Shown: positions 8,645 to 17,346, counted from the first letter of the stretch. The stretch: DNA of 64,000 nucleotides from WHSW01 sp963851045 (GCA_963851045.1 CAWKNC010000002.1:1798001-1862000), one strand, 5' to 3'. The notes: a model not told the origin generated them from the sequence alone. Numbers and translations are program-made.

Positions 8645-9597
8645 TGCGCATCTTCTATGCCAGCGACATTCACGGCTCCAACCGATGCTTTCGGAAGTTC
8701 CTCAATGCCGGCAAGTTCTATGAGGCCGATGCCCTCGTGCTCGGGGGCGACATAACCGGCAAGGCGATCGTGCCGCTGGTCGAGGGCGCTTCCGGCTCGG
8801 TCGAGGCGACGTTCCTGGGCAAGGAGTACAGCCCCTCGACGGCGGAGGAGGTCGATGAGCTCGAGCGGCGGATTGGCGACACCGGCTACTACGCCGCCCG
8901 CCTGAGCGCTGACGAGGCGGAGCGGCTGCGCGCCGACGCGGCCGCGGTTAACGAGCTGTTCGTCGAGCGGATCGTCAACCGGATCGAGGAGTGGACGCAG
9001 CTGGCCGCCGAGCGGCTCAACGGCGAAAGTGGGGTCCCGTGCTTCGTCAACGCCGGCAACGACGACCCGTTCGAGATCGACGACGTGCTCAGGGACGCGA
9101 GCCACGTCGAGTTCCTCGAGGGTCGGGTCGTCGAGCTGCCGGCCGGACTCGAGCTCGCCAGCTGCGGCTTTGCCAACAGGACGCCCTGGGACTGCCCTCG
9201 CGACATCGAAGAGCCGGACCTGGCCAAGCGCCTGGAAGACGTCGCCGGTCAGGTCTCCGACCCCTCCTGGGCGCTGTTCAACTTCCACTGCCCGCCGTAT
9301 GACTCGCAGATCGACGCCGGGCCCAAGCTCGGCGAGGAGATGCGCCTGCAGCAGGGGGCCGGCGGAGTCGAGATGCAGCCGGTCGGCAGCACCGCCTGCC
9401 GGGAGGTGATCGAGCGCTATCAGCCGCTGATGGGTCTGCACGGCCATCTGCACGAGTCGCGCGGCACGGCAAAGATTGGCACGACGCTGTGCGTCAACCC
9501 GGGCAGCGACTACACCGAGGGCGCCCTGCGCGGGGCCGTGATCGACATCAACGAGAAGAAGCGCAAGGTCAAGAACTGTGTACTCACGCTCGGGTGA
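8644..9597 (+). CDS. Metallophosphoesterase
   Basis: Calcineurin-like phosphoesterase fold, 317 residues. The dinuclear-metal motifs are in order: ASDIHG (Asp8, His10), LVLGGDIT, VNAGNDD, FNFHCPP and GLHGHLHESRG. A helical insertion at about residues 45-115 separates the second and third motifs, longer than in minimal phosphodiesterases. It is translationally coupled to the permease (TGATG). Substrate is unknown; its place in a catabolic operon does not suggest one. Cytosolic, with no signal peptide. Confidence 0.85.
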   Translation: MRIFYASDIHGSNRCFRKFLNAGKFYEADALVLGGDITGKAIVPLVEGASGSVEATFLGKEYSPSTAEEVDELERRIGDTGYYAARLSADEAERLRADAAAVNELFVERIVNRIEEWTQLAAERLNGESGVPCFVNAGNDDPFEIDDVLRDASHVEFLEGRVVELPAGLELASCGFANRTPWDCPRDIEEPDLAKRLEDVAGQVSDPSWALFNFHCPPYDSQIDAGPKLGEEMRLQQGAGGVEMQPVGSTACREVIERYQPLMGLHGHLHESRGTAKIGTTLCVNPGSDYTEGALRGAVIDINEKKRKVKNCVLTLG

Positions 9598-9696
9598 GCG
9601 TGATCGAGCTTTCGAACCCGTGACGCGGCTCGCGGCGGCCGGAGCGATCTATGCTCGTGGCCGCGCGATGGAGAACGGCCTGCCGCACCCCCACGC

Positions 9697-10446
9697 ATGA
9701 GCGCCGGCGGCGCCCCGGATCCGGTCGCCCTCTGCGAGACCGTGATCGCCGAGACCGACGACGCCGGCGTGCGGGTGCGCGCGCTTGGCGGCCTCGGGGT
9801 CCATCTGCGCACCCCGGAGCGGCCGGCGCCTCTGCGGCGCGGCTACGGTGACGTCGACCTCGTCGCCCGCCCCTCCGACCGGGCCGCGATCGAACGGCGT
9901 CTGGAGTCGATCGGGTTCACCCCCGATCGAGAGTTCAACTCCCTCAACGGTCGCCGACGGCAGATCTGGTGGACCCCCGACCAGTCGACGCATCTCGACC
10001 TCTTCCTTGGTCGGTTCGAGATGTGCCACAGCCTCGACCTCGACGACCGCCTTCCCGCCGATCATCGGGCGCTGCCGGCGGCAGACCTGCTGCTGACCAA
10101 GCTGCAGGTGGTGGAACTGAACCGCAAGGACGTACAGGACGCGGCGACGCTGTTGGTAAGCCACGAGCTCGGATCCGGCGACGGGGAGGGCACGATCAAC
10201 GTCGACCGGCTCGTCGAGGTGCTGAGCGGGGACTGGGGCTTTTTTACAACCGTGACCGACAACCTCGGGCGGCTCGGAGAGCTGACGAGCGAGCTTTCCC
10301 CCGAAAACGGCGATCGGGTCGCGGCGACGGCGGCCGAGATTGCGCGGGCCGTCGATGAGGCCCCGAAGGGCCGGCGGTTCCAGATGCGGGCCAGGGTCGG
10401 ACGGCGCAAGCGCTGGTACGAGATCCCTGACGAGACCCTGACCTGA
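9697..10446 (+). CDS. Nucleotidyltransferase-like protein
   Basis: 249 residues. A GYGDVDLVARPSDR segment near residues 48-61 resembles the GD-D nucleotidyltransferase core, with a third acidic element THLDLFLGRFE near residue 98 and a helical region (ADLLLTKLQVVELNRKD) typical of proteins that sense or transfer nucleotides in the MNT/AbiEii-like superfamily. No HEPN or antitoxin partner lies beside it. ATG at 9697; it is two or three bases from the P1 peptidase that follows. Function not recognised; a house-keeping minor nucleotidyltransferase is one option, an inactive fold another. Confidence 0.6.
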   Translation: MSAGGAPDPVALCETVIAETDDAGVRVRALGGLGVHLRTPERPAPLRRGYGDVDLVARPSDRAAIERRLESIGFTPDREFNSLNGRRRQIWWTPDQSTHLDLFLGRFEMCHSLDLDDRLPADHRALPAADLLLTKLQVVELNRKDVQDAATLLVSHELGSGDGEGTINVDRLVEVLSGDWGFFTTVTDNLGRLGELTSELSPENGDRVAATAAEIARAVDEAPKGRRFQMRARVGRRKRWYEIPDETLT

Positions 10447-10449
10447 GAG

Positions 10450-11577
10450 ATGCCCAGAGCGCGCGACATCGGGATCACGATCGGCCGTGGCGAGCCGGGT
10501 CCGCTAAACGCGATCACCGACGTCCCCGGGGTCAGCGTCGGCCACCACACGCTGATCGAAGGCGAGGGCGAGTTGCGGGTTGGAGAGGGACCGGTGCGCA
10601 CCGGCGTCACCGTGATCAGGCCGCGGCCGAAGCACGCCTGGGAGCAGCCGGTGTTCGCGGGCGCGCATCGGCTCAACGGCAACGGCGAAATCAGCGGTCT
10701 CGATTGGATCCGCGAGTGCGGGGTGCTCTCGTCACCGATCGCGCTCACGAACACGCATAGTCTCGGCGTTGTCCGCGACGCGCTGATCGGGATCGAGGCC
10801 GCCGAACGCGACCCGCGCGATCTCTTCTGGCGGCTTCCGGTCGTCGGCGAGACCTGGGACGGCCTGCTCAACGACATCAACGGGGCACACGTGCGCCCGG
10901 CCCATGTCGAGGCCGCATATGCGGCCGCCTCCGAGCGGGTCGCCGAGGGCGGCGTCGGCGGTGGAACCGGAATGATCTGTCACGGGTTCAAGGGCGGGAT
11001 CGGGACGGCCTCGCGCCGCGCGGGCGCCGCCCCCTACACGGTTGGCGTGCTCGTCCAGGCCAATCACGGGCGCCGCGAGCGCCTTCGCGTGAACGGGGTC
11101 GCCGTCGGCGCACAGATCGGCATCGACGAGGTGCCCGAGCCGGGCGCACCCGGCATCGAGAGTCCGCCCGGCGCGGGGTCGATCATCGGCGTCGTCGCCA
11201 CCGATGCGCCGCTGTTGCCGCCGCAATGCACCCGCCTCGCCCAGCGGGTCGGGCTCGGGGTCGCGCGCACCGGCGGCACAGGGGAGCACTACAGCGGCGA
11301 TCTCTTCTTCGCCTTCGCGACCGGCAACGAGGTGGTCCAGCCCGATGTGGACGCTCAGCGAGGGCCGGCGGTGACCGAGACGAGCCAGGTCTCGGCGCTG
11401 GGGATGCTCGCCGACGCCGCCCTTGATCCGCTCTTCGACGCCGTGATCGAAGCAACGGAGGAGGCAATTGTGAACGCGCTGCTGGCCGCCGAGACGATGA
11501 TCGGCCGCGATCTGATCACCGCCCATCAGCTCCAGCCGGCCCGGCTCGCCGAGGCGCTGGCCGCCGCCGATCGGTAG
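10450..11577 (+). CDS. P1 family peptidase (DmpA/BapA type)
   Basis: Self-cleaving N-terminal-nucleophile hydrolase; known members are L-aminopeptidase/D-amidase (DmpA) and beta-aminopeptidases (BapA), which remove N-terminal alpha- or beta-amino acids. 375 residues. Family blocks are AITDVPGVSVGHH near the N-terminus, GNGE, GGTGMICHGFKGGIGTASR (about 171-189) and GAGSIIGVVATDAPLLP, in which autoproteolysis is expected between Gly243 and Ser244, giving the nucleophile Ser. ATG at 10450 follows GAGAG. It is the second of the clustered peptidases in this plus-strand unit; a paralogue with the same architecture is at 22125-23078. Confidence 0.9.
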   Translation: MPRARDIGITIGRGEPGPLNAITDVPGVSVGHHTLIEGEGELRVGEGPVRTGVTVIRPRPKHAWEQPVFAGAHRLNGNGEISGLDWIRECGVLSSPIALTNTHSLGVVRDALIGIEAAERDPRDLFWRLPVVGETWDGLLNDINGAHVRPAHVEAAYAAASERVAEGGVGGGTGMICHGFKGGIGTASRRAGAAPYTVGVLVQANHGRRERLRVNGVAVGAQIGIDEVPEPGAPGIESPPGAGSIIGVVATDAPLLPPQCTRLAQRVGLGVARTGGTGEHYSGDLFFAFATGNEVVQPDVDAQRGPAVTETSQVSALGMLADAALDPLFDAVIEATEEAIVNALLAAETMIGRDLITAHQLQPARLAEALAAADR

Positions 11578-11701
11578 CCCGCACAAACCGACAGCCGCCA
11601 CTTTCCCCGAGCCCACAACCTGACCGTGACGATCAGCTCGCGGACCCATCATCCGGCGGGACGAGCCTCTGCGGCTACCCGACCTTCCGCCGCTTGCGCA
11701 T
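11578..11701 (+). other. Intergenic stretch upstream of cysteine-synthase-like gene
   Basis: 124 bases with no gene, no convincing hairpin and no clear ribosome site. Its last bases (GCTTGCGCATAT) are shared with the sequence before the remnant copy at 3173. Confidence 0.4.
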
Positions 11702-12671
11702 ATGGTCTCGCCCATCGCCTCCGCCGAACAGCATCGACCTCAGCTGACGTCGATCCTCGAGCTGATTGGGGACACGCCGCTGCTTCAGCTTCGTCACTGC
11801 GTGCCGGCCAGCGGCGCGGAGATATGGCTCAAGCTCGAGTACCGAAATCCGACCGGCTCCATGAAGGACCGGATGGCGCTGGCGATGATCGAAGGCGCCG
11901 AGCGCGACGGCCTGATCGCCGAGGGCGACACCGTGGTCGAGTACACGGGCGGCAGTACCGGCCCGGCACTGGCGCTCGTCTGCCAGGCGAAGGGATACGT
12001 CCCCCTGATCGTGATGGCCGACTGCTTCACCCAGGAGCGGTTTCAGCTGATGCGGGCGCTGGGCGCAGATATCGACGTCGTCGAGTCGGTCGAGGGCCCG
12101 CCGAACATCACTGCTCAGGACATCCACAACATGGTCGCCCGGGCGGAAGAGCTCGCAGCGCGGCCGCGCTGTCATGCAACCGACCAGTTCAACAACCCCT
12201 ACATCGTGCCCGGCCACCGCGACCACCTCGGCCGCGAGATCTGGGAGCAGACCGGCGGTCGGGTCACCGCGTTCTGCCACGGCATCGGTACCGGTGGCTC
12301 GCTGATGGGCGTTGCGGACGCGCTGCGCCCCCACGGCGTGTTCATTCAGGCGCACGAGCCAGCTGGCTCGGCCGCGCTCAGCGGCGGCGAGGCGGGCTCA
12401 TTTCTGATCCAAGGCTGGACCGGCTTCGTCGTGCCGCATTGGGACGCCAGCAAGGTCGACCAGATCGAGGTGATCGAGGATGGCGAGGCGCTTGAGATGA
12501 CCCGCCGCCTGGCACGCGAGGAAGGGATCTTCGCCGGCATCTCGACCGGCGCGAACGTGGTCGGCGCACACCGGCTTGGCGCAGCGACTCGGTGGCGATG
12601 CCGTGATCGTCTCGGTGGCCGTGGACACCGGCTTCAAGTACATGAGCGTCAGCCCCTTCGGCGACCTCTGA
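11702..12671 (+). CDS. Cysteine-synthase-like PLP-dependent beta-eliminating enzyme, frameshift near C-terminus
   Basis: Fold type II PLP enzyme of the cysteine synthase/cystathionine beta-synthase family. The N-terminal LTSILELIGDTPLLQL, the Schiff-base Lys in NPTGSMKDRMA, the TGGSTGPALA loop for the substrate carboxylate and the glycine-rich GIGTGGSLMG phosphate site are all present. A single extra T near 12583 shifts the frame after STGANVV; removing it restores RLAQRLGGDAVIVSVAVDTGFKYMS... to TGA 12669-12671. Without correction the reading continues out of frame to 12676 with an unrelated tail. The active site precedes the break, so partial function is possible. A truncated relative lies at 3173-3304. 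The true substrate may be O-acetylserine or another beta-substituted amino acid. Confidence 0.8.
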
Positions 12672-12749
12672 GATAGAGAACTGGGTCAGAACCCGTTGGA
12701 CCGCACCGGCGTCGAAACGCCCGCCCACTGCCGTCAACCCGATTTCTGG

Positions 12750-13037
12750 CTAACGGCCAGCGCCTCCGCGTGGGGCGTCTGAAGTCGTCCTGCCGCTCGC
12801 GAACTTGCGATAGGCGAGAAGCAGGACCACGACACCGATGATCGCCCCGACCAGACCACCGAGATCGAAAGCATCGTCGTCACCGATCCCGAGGCCGAGG
12901 GTGAAGACCACCCAGCCCAACGCAGCTCCGGCAAGTCCGATCACGATGGTGGCGAAGAAGCCGCCGGGATCCTCGCCGGGGACAAGCGCCTTGCCGAGGA
13001 AGCCGGCCAGGAGGCCGAGGATAAGTGCGCCGATCAT
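12750..13037 (-). CDS. GlsB/YeaQ/YmgE-family small membrane protein
   Basis: 95 residues, three hydrophobic helices with glycine-rich packing: the first at 2-15 carries GLLAGFLGKALVPGEDPGG, the loop motif of this stress-response-associated family, followed by FFATIVIGLAGAALGWVV and a last helix GAIIGVVVLLLAYRK. ATG at 13035-13037, with GGAG about ten bases upstream on the minus strand. Family members are induced by general stress in many bacteria; their biochemical function is unknown. Confidence 0.85.
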   Translation of the reverse strand: MIGALILGLLAGFLGKALVPGEDPGGFFATIVIGLAGAALGWVVFTLGLGIGDDDAFDLGGLVGAIIGVVVLLLAYRKFASGRTTSDAPRGGAGR

Positions 13038-13089
13038 TTTGCTGAATCTCCGTTTCCTTGAAGGCTGAGCGCCTCACACTACGTGGTTG

Positions 13090-13120
13090 GGATCTGAACC
13101 TGCGACCTCCGGGATATGAG
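13090..13120 (-). repeat. Fragment of initiator tRNA-Met 3' half (possible att site)
   Basis: 31 bases that match 17628-17658 within the initiator tRNA gene at 29 positions, same orientation. The copy covers the anticodon-loop edge, variable region and T-arm, but not the full acceptor stem. Together with the intact tRNA it brackets 4.5 kb of accessory genes, as in tRNA-targeted integration; no integrase is visible between them. Confidence 0.6.
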
Positions 13121-13250
13121 GGGGCATCAACGAAGGACCGAGCACACGGGCGCGCCTTACCGGACCATCGCCGGGCGAGGCTCGCCTGCCGGGCACTCCC
13201 CGAACCCGACTAGAGTCGCGCCCGTTGACCACGCGCGGCAGGAGATATGA

Positions 13251-13982
13251 ATGACCAAACGGATCGCTCGACATGTGCGCCAGAACGCATATGGATTGCT
13301 TGCCCTTTTCATCGCACTCGGGGGGACGAGCTACGCCGTCGCGACGCTGCCGAAGAACAGCGTCAAAGCGAAACAACTCGCTCCGAACTCAGTGCGCTCC
13401 TCCGAGGCCAAGGGCCTCACGCTCGATGATTTCAAGGCAGGTGAGAGCGAAAAGCTCCGCGGTCCCAAGGGCGAGCCCGGCTCCCAGGGTGAGCGCGGAC
13501 CGGAGGGTCAGCGCGGCGAGGCTGGGATCCCGGGACCGGCAGGGACTCCCGCCGCGATCGCCCGCACCGTCTTGCCTGTGACGGGTCAGCACACAAGCTC
13601 CGTCCCGACCTACGCGATGCATTCCGCCGGTTCGTTCACCAAGCAGAGCGCGGGCAGTCGCATCGATCTCACGTATGCGACGGACCTCGAGACCTCGAAC
13701 GCGTCGAGCTCGTGTCGGGTGCAGCTGCGCGTCGACGGTGCGACCTCTGCGGGCTCCACCGGGACCGATAGCGGCACCGTTACATCTCCCGGCGATGCGC
13801 GGTTGCAGCGCGCGAACGCGAGCGCGCCGGCAGTCGTTCTCGCGTCGTTCAACGGGCTCGCCGCCGGAAGCCACGCGGTCACCATCGCCGTGGCGACAGA
13901 CAGTGCGGCGACGACCTGCACCGAGAACGACGCAAATATCCCGCGTCAGGTCATCGTTGAGGAGATCCCGCCCGGCCCCTGA
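13251..13982 (+). CDS. Exported collagen-like (Gly-X-Y) protein
   Basis: 243 residues. The N-terminus (basic start, then NAYGLLALFIALGGTSYAV) is a signal/anchor common in Thermoleophilia surface proteins, followed by a short KNSVKAKQLAPNSV module seen in the same group. Residues about 71-100 are ten Gly-X-Y triplets rich in Pro, Glu and Lys, i.e. a short collagen triple-helix stalk, and the remaining 140 residues look like a beta-sandwich head with a Cys pair (SSCRVQLRV and TTCTEND). ATG at 13251 has AGGAG six bases upstream. Likely surface-exposed and trimeric. The molecular role is unknown. It lies inside the stretch bracketed by the tRNA repeat. Confidence 0.8.
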   Translation: MTKRIARHVRQNAYGLLALFIALGGTSYAVATLPKNSVKAKQLAPNSVRSSEAKGLTLDDFKAGESEKLRGPKGEPGSQGERGPEGQRGEAGIPGPAGTPAAIARTVLPVTGQHTSSVPTYAMHSAGSFTKQSAGSRIDLTYATDLETSNASSSCRVQLRVDGATSAGSTGTDSGTVTSPGDARLQRANASAPAVVLASFNGLAAGSHAVTIAVATDSAATTCTENDANIPRQVIVEEIPPGP

Positions 13983-14155
13983 TCGCCGAACAGCTGCGAT
14001 GCGGCTTGGGCATGTGCATACGCCCGACCCGTCGCGGGGTGCGGTATGGGCGCAGGACGGGCTCCTGGCTCCCGGATCGTCATTCGTTCGTAGGCGGCCG
14101 GCGCGACCTTGACCTCGCGGACTCGACATTTTCCGCGAGATACTTGTGTGGGCAA
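13983..14155 (+). other. Leader region before SnoaL-like gene, with inverted repeat
   Basis: 173 bases without a gene. CTCGCGGA (14114-14121) and TCCGCGAG (14132-14139) form a perfect 8-bp inverted repeat with a 10-base loop, 16 bases before the ATG; it could be an operator or a leader hairpin. Confidence 0.35.
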
Positions 14156-14560
14156 ATGTCGGAGAAAAACGTGCAGGTCATTCGTGGGATGCTCGAACGC
14201 TTTGCGGCGGGCGACCGAGAGTCGTGGCGGGAAGTATTCGCGGAGGACGTGGTCTGGGATACCTCGGCCACTTCGCTGGTCGCGATGGCCGGTGTGTACG
14301 AGGGACATTCCGAGATGGAGCGGTTCTTCATCGACTGGCTTGGGACCTGGGAGAGCCCGGCCCTTCAGCTCGTCGAGCTCATTGACGCAGGCGATTCCGT
14401 CGTGGGGGTGTTTCACTGGAACGCACGCGGCAAAACGAGCGGCATCCCGACCGAGATGACGATGTTTGGCGTGTATGACCTCAGAGATGAGCGGGTGGTG
14501 AGATACCGGCAGTACGACAGTCGGGGGCAGGCTCTCGAAGCCGCCGGACTGTCGGAGTAG
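14156..14560 (+). CDS. SnoaL-like / NTF2-like small protein
   Basis: 134 residues with the cone-shaped NTF2-like pattern: N-terminal helix (NVQVIRGMLERFAAGD), FAEDVVWDTSA, YEGHSEMERFFIDWL, then beta strands ending FGVYDLRDERVVRYRQYDSRGQALEAAGL. This is the SnoaL/ketosteroid-isomerase-like family, mostly small-molecule isomerases, hydrolases or binding proteins of unknown substrate. ATG at 14156 is chosen because the conserved domain begins immediately after. The gene stands alone between two collagen-like genes. Confidence 0.8.
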   Translation: MSEKNVQVIRGMLERFAAGDRESWREVFAEDVVWDTSATSLVAMAGVYEGHSEMERFFIDWLGTWESPALQLVELIDAGDSVVGVFHWNARGKTSGIPTEMTMFGVYDLRDERVVRYRQYDSRGQALEAAGLSE

Positions 14561-14835
14561 CTCGGACGTTCGAGTACACGAGTACCCATTGCCACGACCA
14601 ACAAGCGGACCGCACAGGCCATGCGGCGAGCGACGAGAGGCCCCGGCCGACTCGCTCAACCAGGTGAGCCAGAGCAACGAGACAAACAACATCGCGAGCC
14701 ACCCCGGGCCCGACTTCTGATGAGCCATTCCGAGGACCGCTCTCGTGGGGAGGCCCAACTTTCACCGGAACCCGGTTTCGGGGCCTATCTCAGCGCATCG
14801 TTGCAACCTCGCCGGGTCGGCTTTAAGCTCAGCCG
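14561..14835. other. Non-coding gap
   Basis: 275 bases in which I find no convincing gene, RNA or terminator. A minus-strand reading contains a hydrophobic run but no recognisable protein. Confidence 0.35.
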
Positions 14836-15969
14836 GTGCGTGCTGTTCGCCTAACGGTCTGCGCCCGTTTGCGGATGCGCACACGGCCACGTGAGCGCGT
14901 GTCGAGGGCCGTGATGTGCACCTTCGGTGCAAGCATGGCCGTACTTCTCGCCCCGGCCGGCGCCCAGGCCGTCGCCCCGACTTGTAACGACATGAACGTG
15001 GGCGTGCCGCACAACGCAGCAACGCCGATCTTCATCCAGTGCTCCGGTGGGACGGGCGCCGGCTCTCCCGACGTTCTAGTCACTAGCAGCCCCGCGAAGG
15101 GGACCGTTACCCCCGGCGCCGGCGAGACCAGCAGCGACCAGTGGGTCACCTACACGCCGACGCCGGGACAGTCAGGCGCCGACTCATTTACCTTCCGCGG
15201 CATCTCCCCTGGCAGCGGCGCCGGCGGCTCCGATGAGGTTGGGCCAACGAGAACGGTGAGCCTCCAGATCGCGGCCGGTTCGCCGCCGGTGTGCGCAAAC
15301 CAGTCGCAGAGCGTGCCCCAGGCCACGGCCACCAAGCTCCGGCTCGTCTGCGCGTCGGGAGGCGATCCGATCGTGAGCTACTCGATTTCGGATGCGCCCG
15401 ACTTCGGAGCGCTCGACACCACGAGCCTGAACAGTGGGTTGGTTACGTACACGTCCTCCGCCGGTTACGCCGGCCAGGACTTCTTCCAGTACCGAGCGAC
15501 GAGTACCTGCGGGGCAGCGAGCTGCCTCTCGTCGGCGGCCACCTTCGACCTCCAGGTGCTGCATCCACAGCAGGGGCCGACGGGTCCGGAGGGGCCGACG
15601 GGTCCAATGGGTCCGACGGGGCCAACGGGTCCAGCGGGTCCGACGGGACCGACGGGACCCCCGGGGGCTCCAGGCCCGGAGGGCCGGCTGTTCATCGCAT
15701 CGTTCCTGGACTCGATGAGCGTGCGCCGCGGAAAGCCGGTCACGCTTCGCTACGTGGCGACCACCGACGCAAGCGTGGTGCTCGAGGTGTTCAAGGGGCC
15801 GCGGCGCGTCGCGACCGTCGCGGGCAATGCCAGTCCCGGCAAGAACGCGGTCCGCTGGAACGGCAAGGTCGGCCGCAAAAAGCCTCCACCGGGCGCCTAC
15901 CAGATGAGGCTGACGGCGACGGTTGGTGAGCAGGTCGCGACCGACCGCGCAACGGTCCGGTTGCGCTAG
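14836..15969 (+). CDS. Exported multidomain protein: Ig-like domains, collagen-like stalk, FlgD-like C-terminus
   Basis: 377 residues. A basic N-terminus and hydrophobic run (about 26-47, ending AGAQAVA) make a signal peptide. Two tandem cadherin/Ig-like modules follow, each beginning with a PTC or PVC cysteine strand and ending with the YTPTPGQSGADSFTFR / YTSSAGYAGQDFFQYR signature. Residues about 247-284 are an uninterrupted Gly-Pro-Thr-type collagen repeat, then a FlgD-Ig-like beta domain (RGKPVTLRYVATTDASVVLE ... WNGK) closes the protein. Start GTG at 14836 is uncertain; later in-frame starts (for example ATG at 14935) would shorten the signal. Probably a secreted or wall-associated adhesive or structural protein; function unknown. 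Confidence 0.75.
   Translation: MRAVRLTVCARLRMRTRPRERVSRAVMCTFGASMAVLLAPAGAQAVAPTCNDMNVGVPHNAATPIFIQCSGGTGAGSPDVLVTSSPAKGTVTPGAGETSSDQWVTYTPTPGQSGADSFTFRGISPGSGAGGSDEVGPTRTVSLQIAAGSPPVCANQSQSVPQATATKLRLVCASGGDPIVSYSISDAPDFGALDTTSLNSGLVTYTSSAGYAGQDFFQYRATSTCGAASCLSSAATFDLQVLHPQQGPTGPEGPTGPMGPTGPTGPAGPTGPTGPPGAPGPEGRLFIASFLDSMSVRRGKPVTLRYVATTDASVVLEVFKGPRRVATVAGNASPGKNAVRWNGKVGRKKPPPGAYQMRLTATVGEQVATDRATVRLR
15574..15687 (+). repeat. Collagen-like triplet repeat coding for Gly-Pro-Thr units
   Basis: Nine-base units of the form GGxCCxACG repeat about a dozen times within the gene, giving GPTGPEGPTGPMGPTGPTGP and similar. The near-identical codons suggest expansion by slippage or unequal recombination. 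Confidence 0.85.
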
Positions 15970-15982
15970 CGGTCAGCAACCG
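15958..15982. terminator. Candidate bidirectional terminator between convergent genes
   Basis: CGGTTGC (15958-15964) pairs with GCAACCG (15976-15982) over an 11-base loop that contains both stop codons region. No T-tract, so low confidence. Confidence 0.3.
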
Positions 15983-17346
15983 ACACCGCGCACCAGGTTG
16001 AGTGCGCAGTAGGCGGGCTTGAGCTCGAACTCCGAAGGCAGAAGGCCGAGAAAGCCAGCTTTCTCGCTGGCTACGACCGCGAAGCCACCCTCGCCCCGGG
16101 ACAACCGGGGCAGATCGAGAAAGCGGTGGACGGCGATGACCGGCAGGTTTTCGACTCGTTGCAACGCCGAGTAGAGCTCGGCCATCGCCTGACCCTGCTC
16201 GTCGGGAGAAAAGGCGTTATTGCCCGTGGTTGAGACCCCGATCTCGGTGACCCACATCGGTTTGTTCGCGTCGCCGTGAGCGCTCATGATCCGGTCGATC
16301 TTGCCCAGCTGGATCCGCGTCGCGTCGACGTAGTCCTCGTCCGGACCGGCGTTGGGATAGGGGTGGACGGCGATCGCATCGGCGTGCTGAGCAGCACCGG
16401 ACTCATACAGCGCCGTGAGGAATTCGCTGTAGCCATGGGCATTGTCGGCGGAGTCGGAGTGGGGAGAGAGCCCAGCGCTTACGACCGGCATCCCGGGCGC
16501 AGCGGCGTGGATCGAGTCCGCCGCCTTGATCAGCATCTGTCCGTAAAGGGCGGGGTCCGGTGCCCCACCCCAGAAGTGCGGGAAGTTCGGCTCATTCCCT
16601 ACCTCGATCCCGATCGAAGTGCCATAGCGTTGTGCGGTCGCAGCCGCAAACCGGGCGAACGCGTCGTAGTGCTGCGGGGCCGGTTGGCGCTGGGTGTCGC
16701 CCTCGCGGCAGGCGCCGGGATCGGGCTGCGCCCAGCAGGGCGCCTCAATCAGCACCCAAAGCGGACGCACGCCATGGCCGCGCAGCTTCTCGTAGGTGCG
16801 GTCGATCTGGGTCCAGTCGTATGTGCCCGGGTCCGACTCAACGCTGGACCACGCGAGCGGAACGCGAGCGAGCTCCGACCGTGTCCGCGCCATCAGCTGG
16901 AAGGTCGAGTTGCTCAGCTGTGTCCAGTCGTCGTTGTAACCGAAAGCCGGGGCCGGGCCGGGGTCTCCCATCAGCGGAATCCGGGCCTGCAGCTCGTTGT
17001 TGCACTCTCCGACCTTCCAGGTTTTGCGCTGGCGATTCCAAACCGCCTCACCCGCGCATCGGTACGGAATCGTGCCCGGCCAGATTCCCTCGGCGCGCCA
17101 TCGGCAGAGCCACCGCGAGGATGGATGCGGGCCCCCGCGCGCGAGCGGCTGGCATCTGGTGCCCTCGAGGACCTCGATCGAGCTGTGCTTCTCGACCACG
17201 CGCTCAGCCCGCTCGGCGAGCTTTGCGCGGTCAACGCGATCAGCCGCGTCGGCGCTCGCCGCCGCTGGCGCCGAGACGCATACCAGTGCGGCGGCTGCGA
17301 GAGTTAGTAGGAGGCGTGCAGGGGGCGGCGCCGTACTTCTGATCAT
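15973..17346 (-). CDS. Exported clan GH-A-like glycoside hydrolase with Cys-rich N-terminal domain
   Basis: 457 residues. A signal peptide (LLLTLAAAALVCVSAPAAASA) is followed by a domain with four Cys (65, 81, 97, 115; the surrounding CRWRAEGIWPGTIPYRCAGEA is conserved in the paralogue at 37222), then a TIM barrel. Acid/base Glu252 lies in IEVGNEPNF and nucleophile Glu368 in WVTEIGVST, the clan GH-A layout of GH5/GH39/GH1-type enzymes; His-Pro-Tyr in AVHPYPNAG is also typical. It probably hydrolyses a beta-linked polysaccharide or exopolymer outside the cell. The family cannot be fixed without a search. It converges on the collagen-like gene at 14836 and is the last gene before the initiator tRNA. 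Confidence 0.8.
   Translation of the reverse strand: MIRSTAPPPARLLLTLAAAALVCVSAPAAASADAADRVDRAKLAERAERVVEKHSSIEVLEGTRCQPLARGGPHPSSRWLCRWRAEGIWPGTIPYRCAGEAVWNRQRKTWKVGECNNELQARIPLMGDPGPAPAFGYNDDWTQLSNSTFQLMARTRSELARVPLAWSSVESDPGTYDWTQIDRTYEKLRGHGVRPLWVLIEAPCWAQPDPGACREGDTQRQPAPQHYDAFARFAAATAQRYGTSIGIEVGNEPNFPHFWGGAPDPALYGQMLIKAADSIHAAAPGMPVVSAGLSPHSDSADNAHGYSEFLTALYESGAAQHADAIAVHPYPNAGPDEDYVDATRIQLGKIDRIMSAHGDANKPMWVTEIGVSTTGNNAFSPDEQGQAMAELYSALQRVENLPVIAVHRFLDLPRLSRGEGGFAVVASEKAGFLGLLPSEFELKPAYCALNLVRGVGC

Noticed and set aside
9697..10446. MNT/HEPN toxin-antitoxin system
   Set aside because: The nucleotidyltransferase-like protein has no HEPN or other small partner; its neighbours are metabolic genes.
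13946..14758. Minus-strand frame with a hydrophobic run (WLAMLFVSLLWLTWL)
   Set aside because: It is antisense to the SnoaL-like gene in its conserved part and shows no family match; the hydrophobic part alone is not enough.
13251..17346. A complete mobile element in the tRNA-bracketed block
   Set aside because: No integrase, transposase or inverted-repeat ends are visible; only the tRNA fragment suggests past integration.
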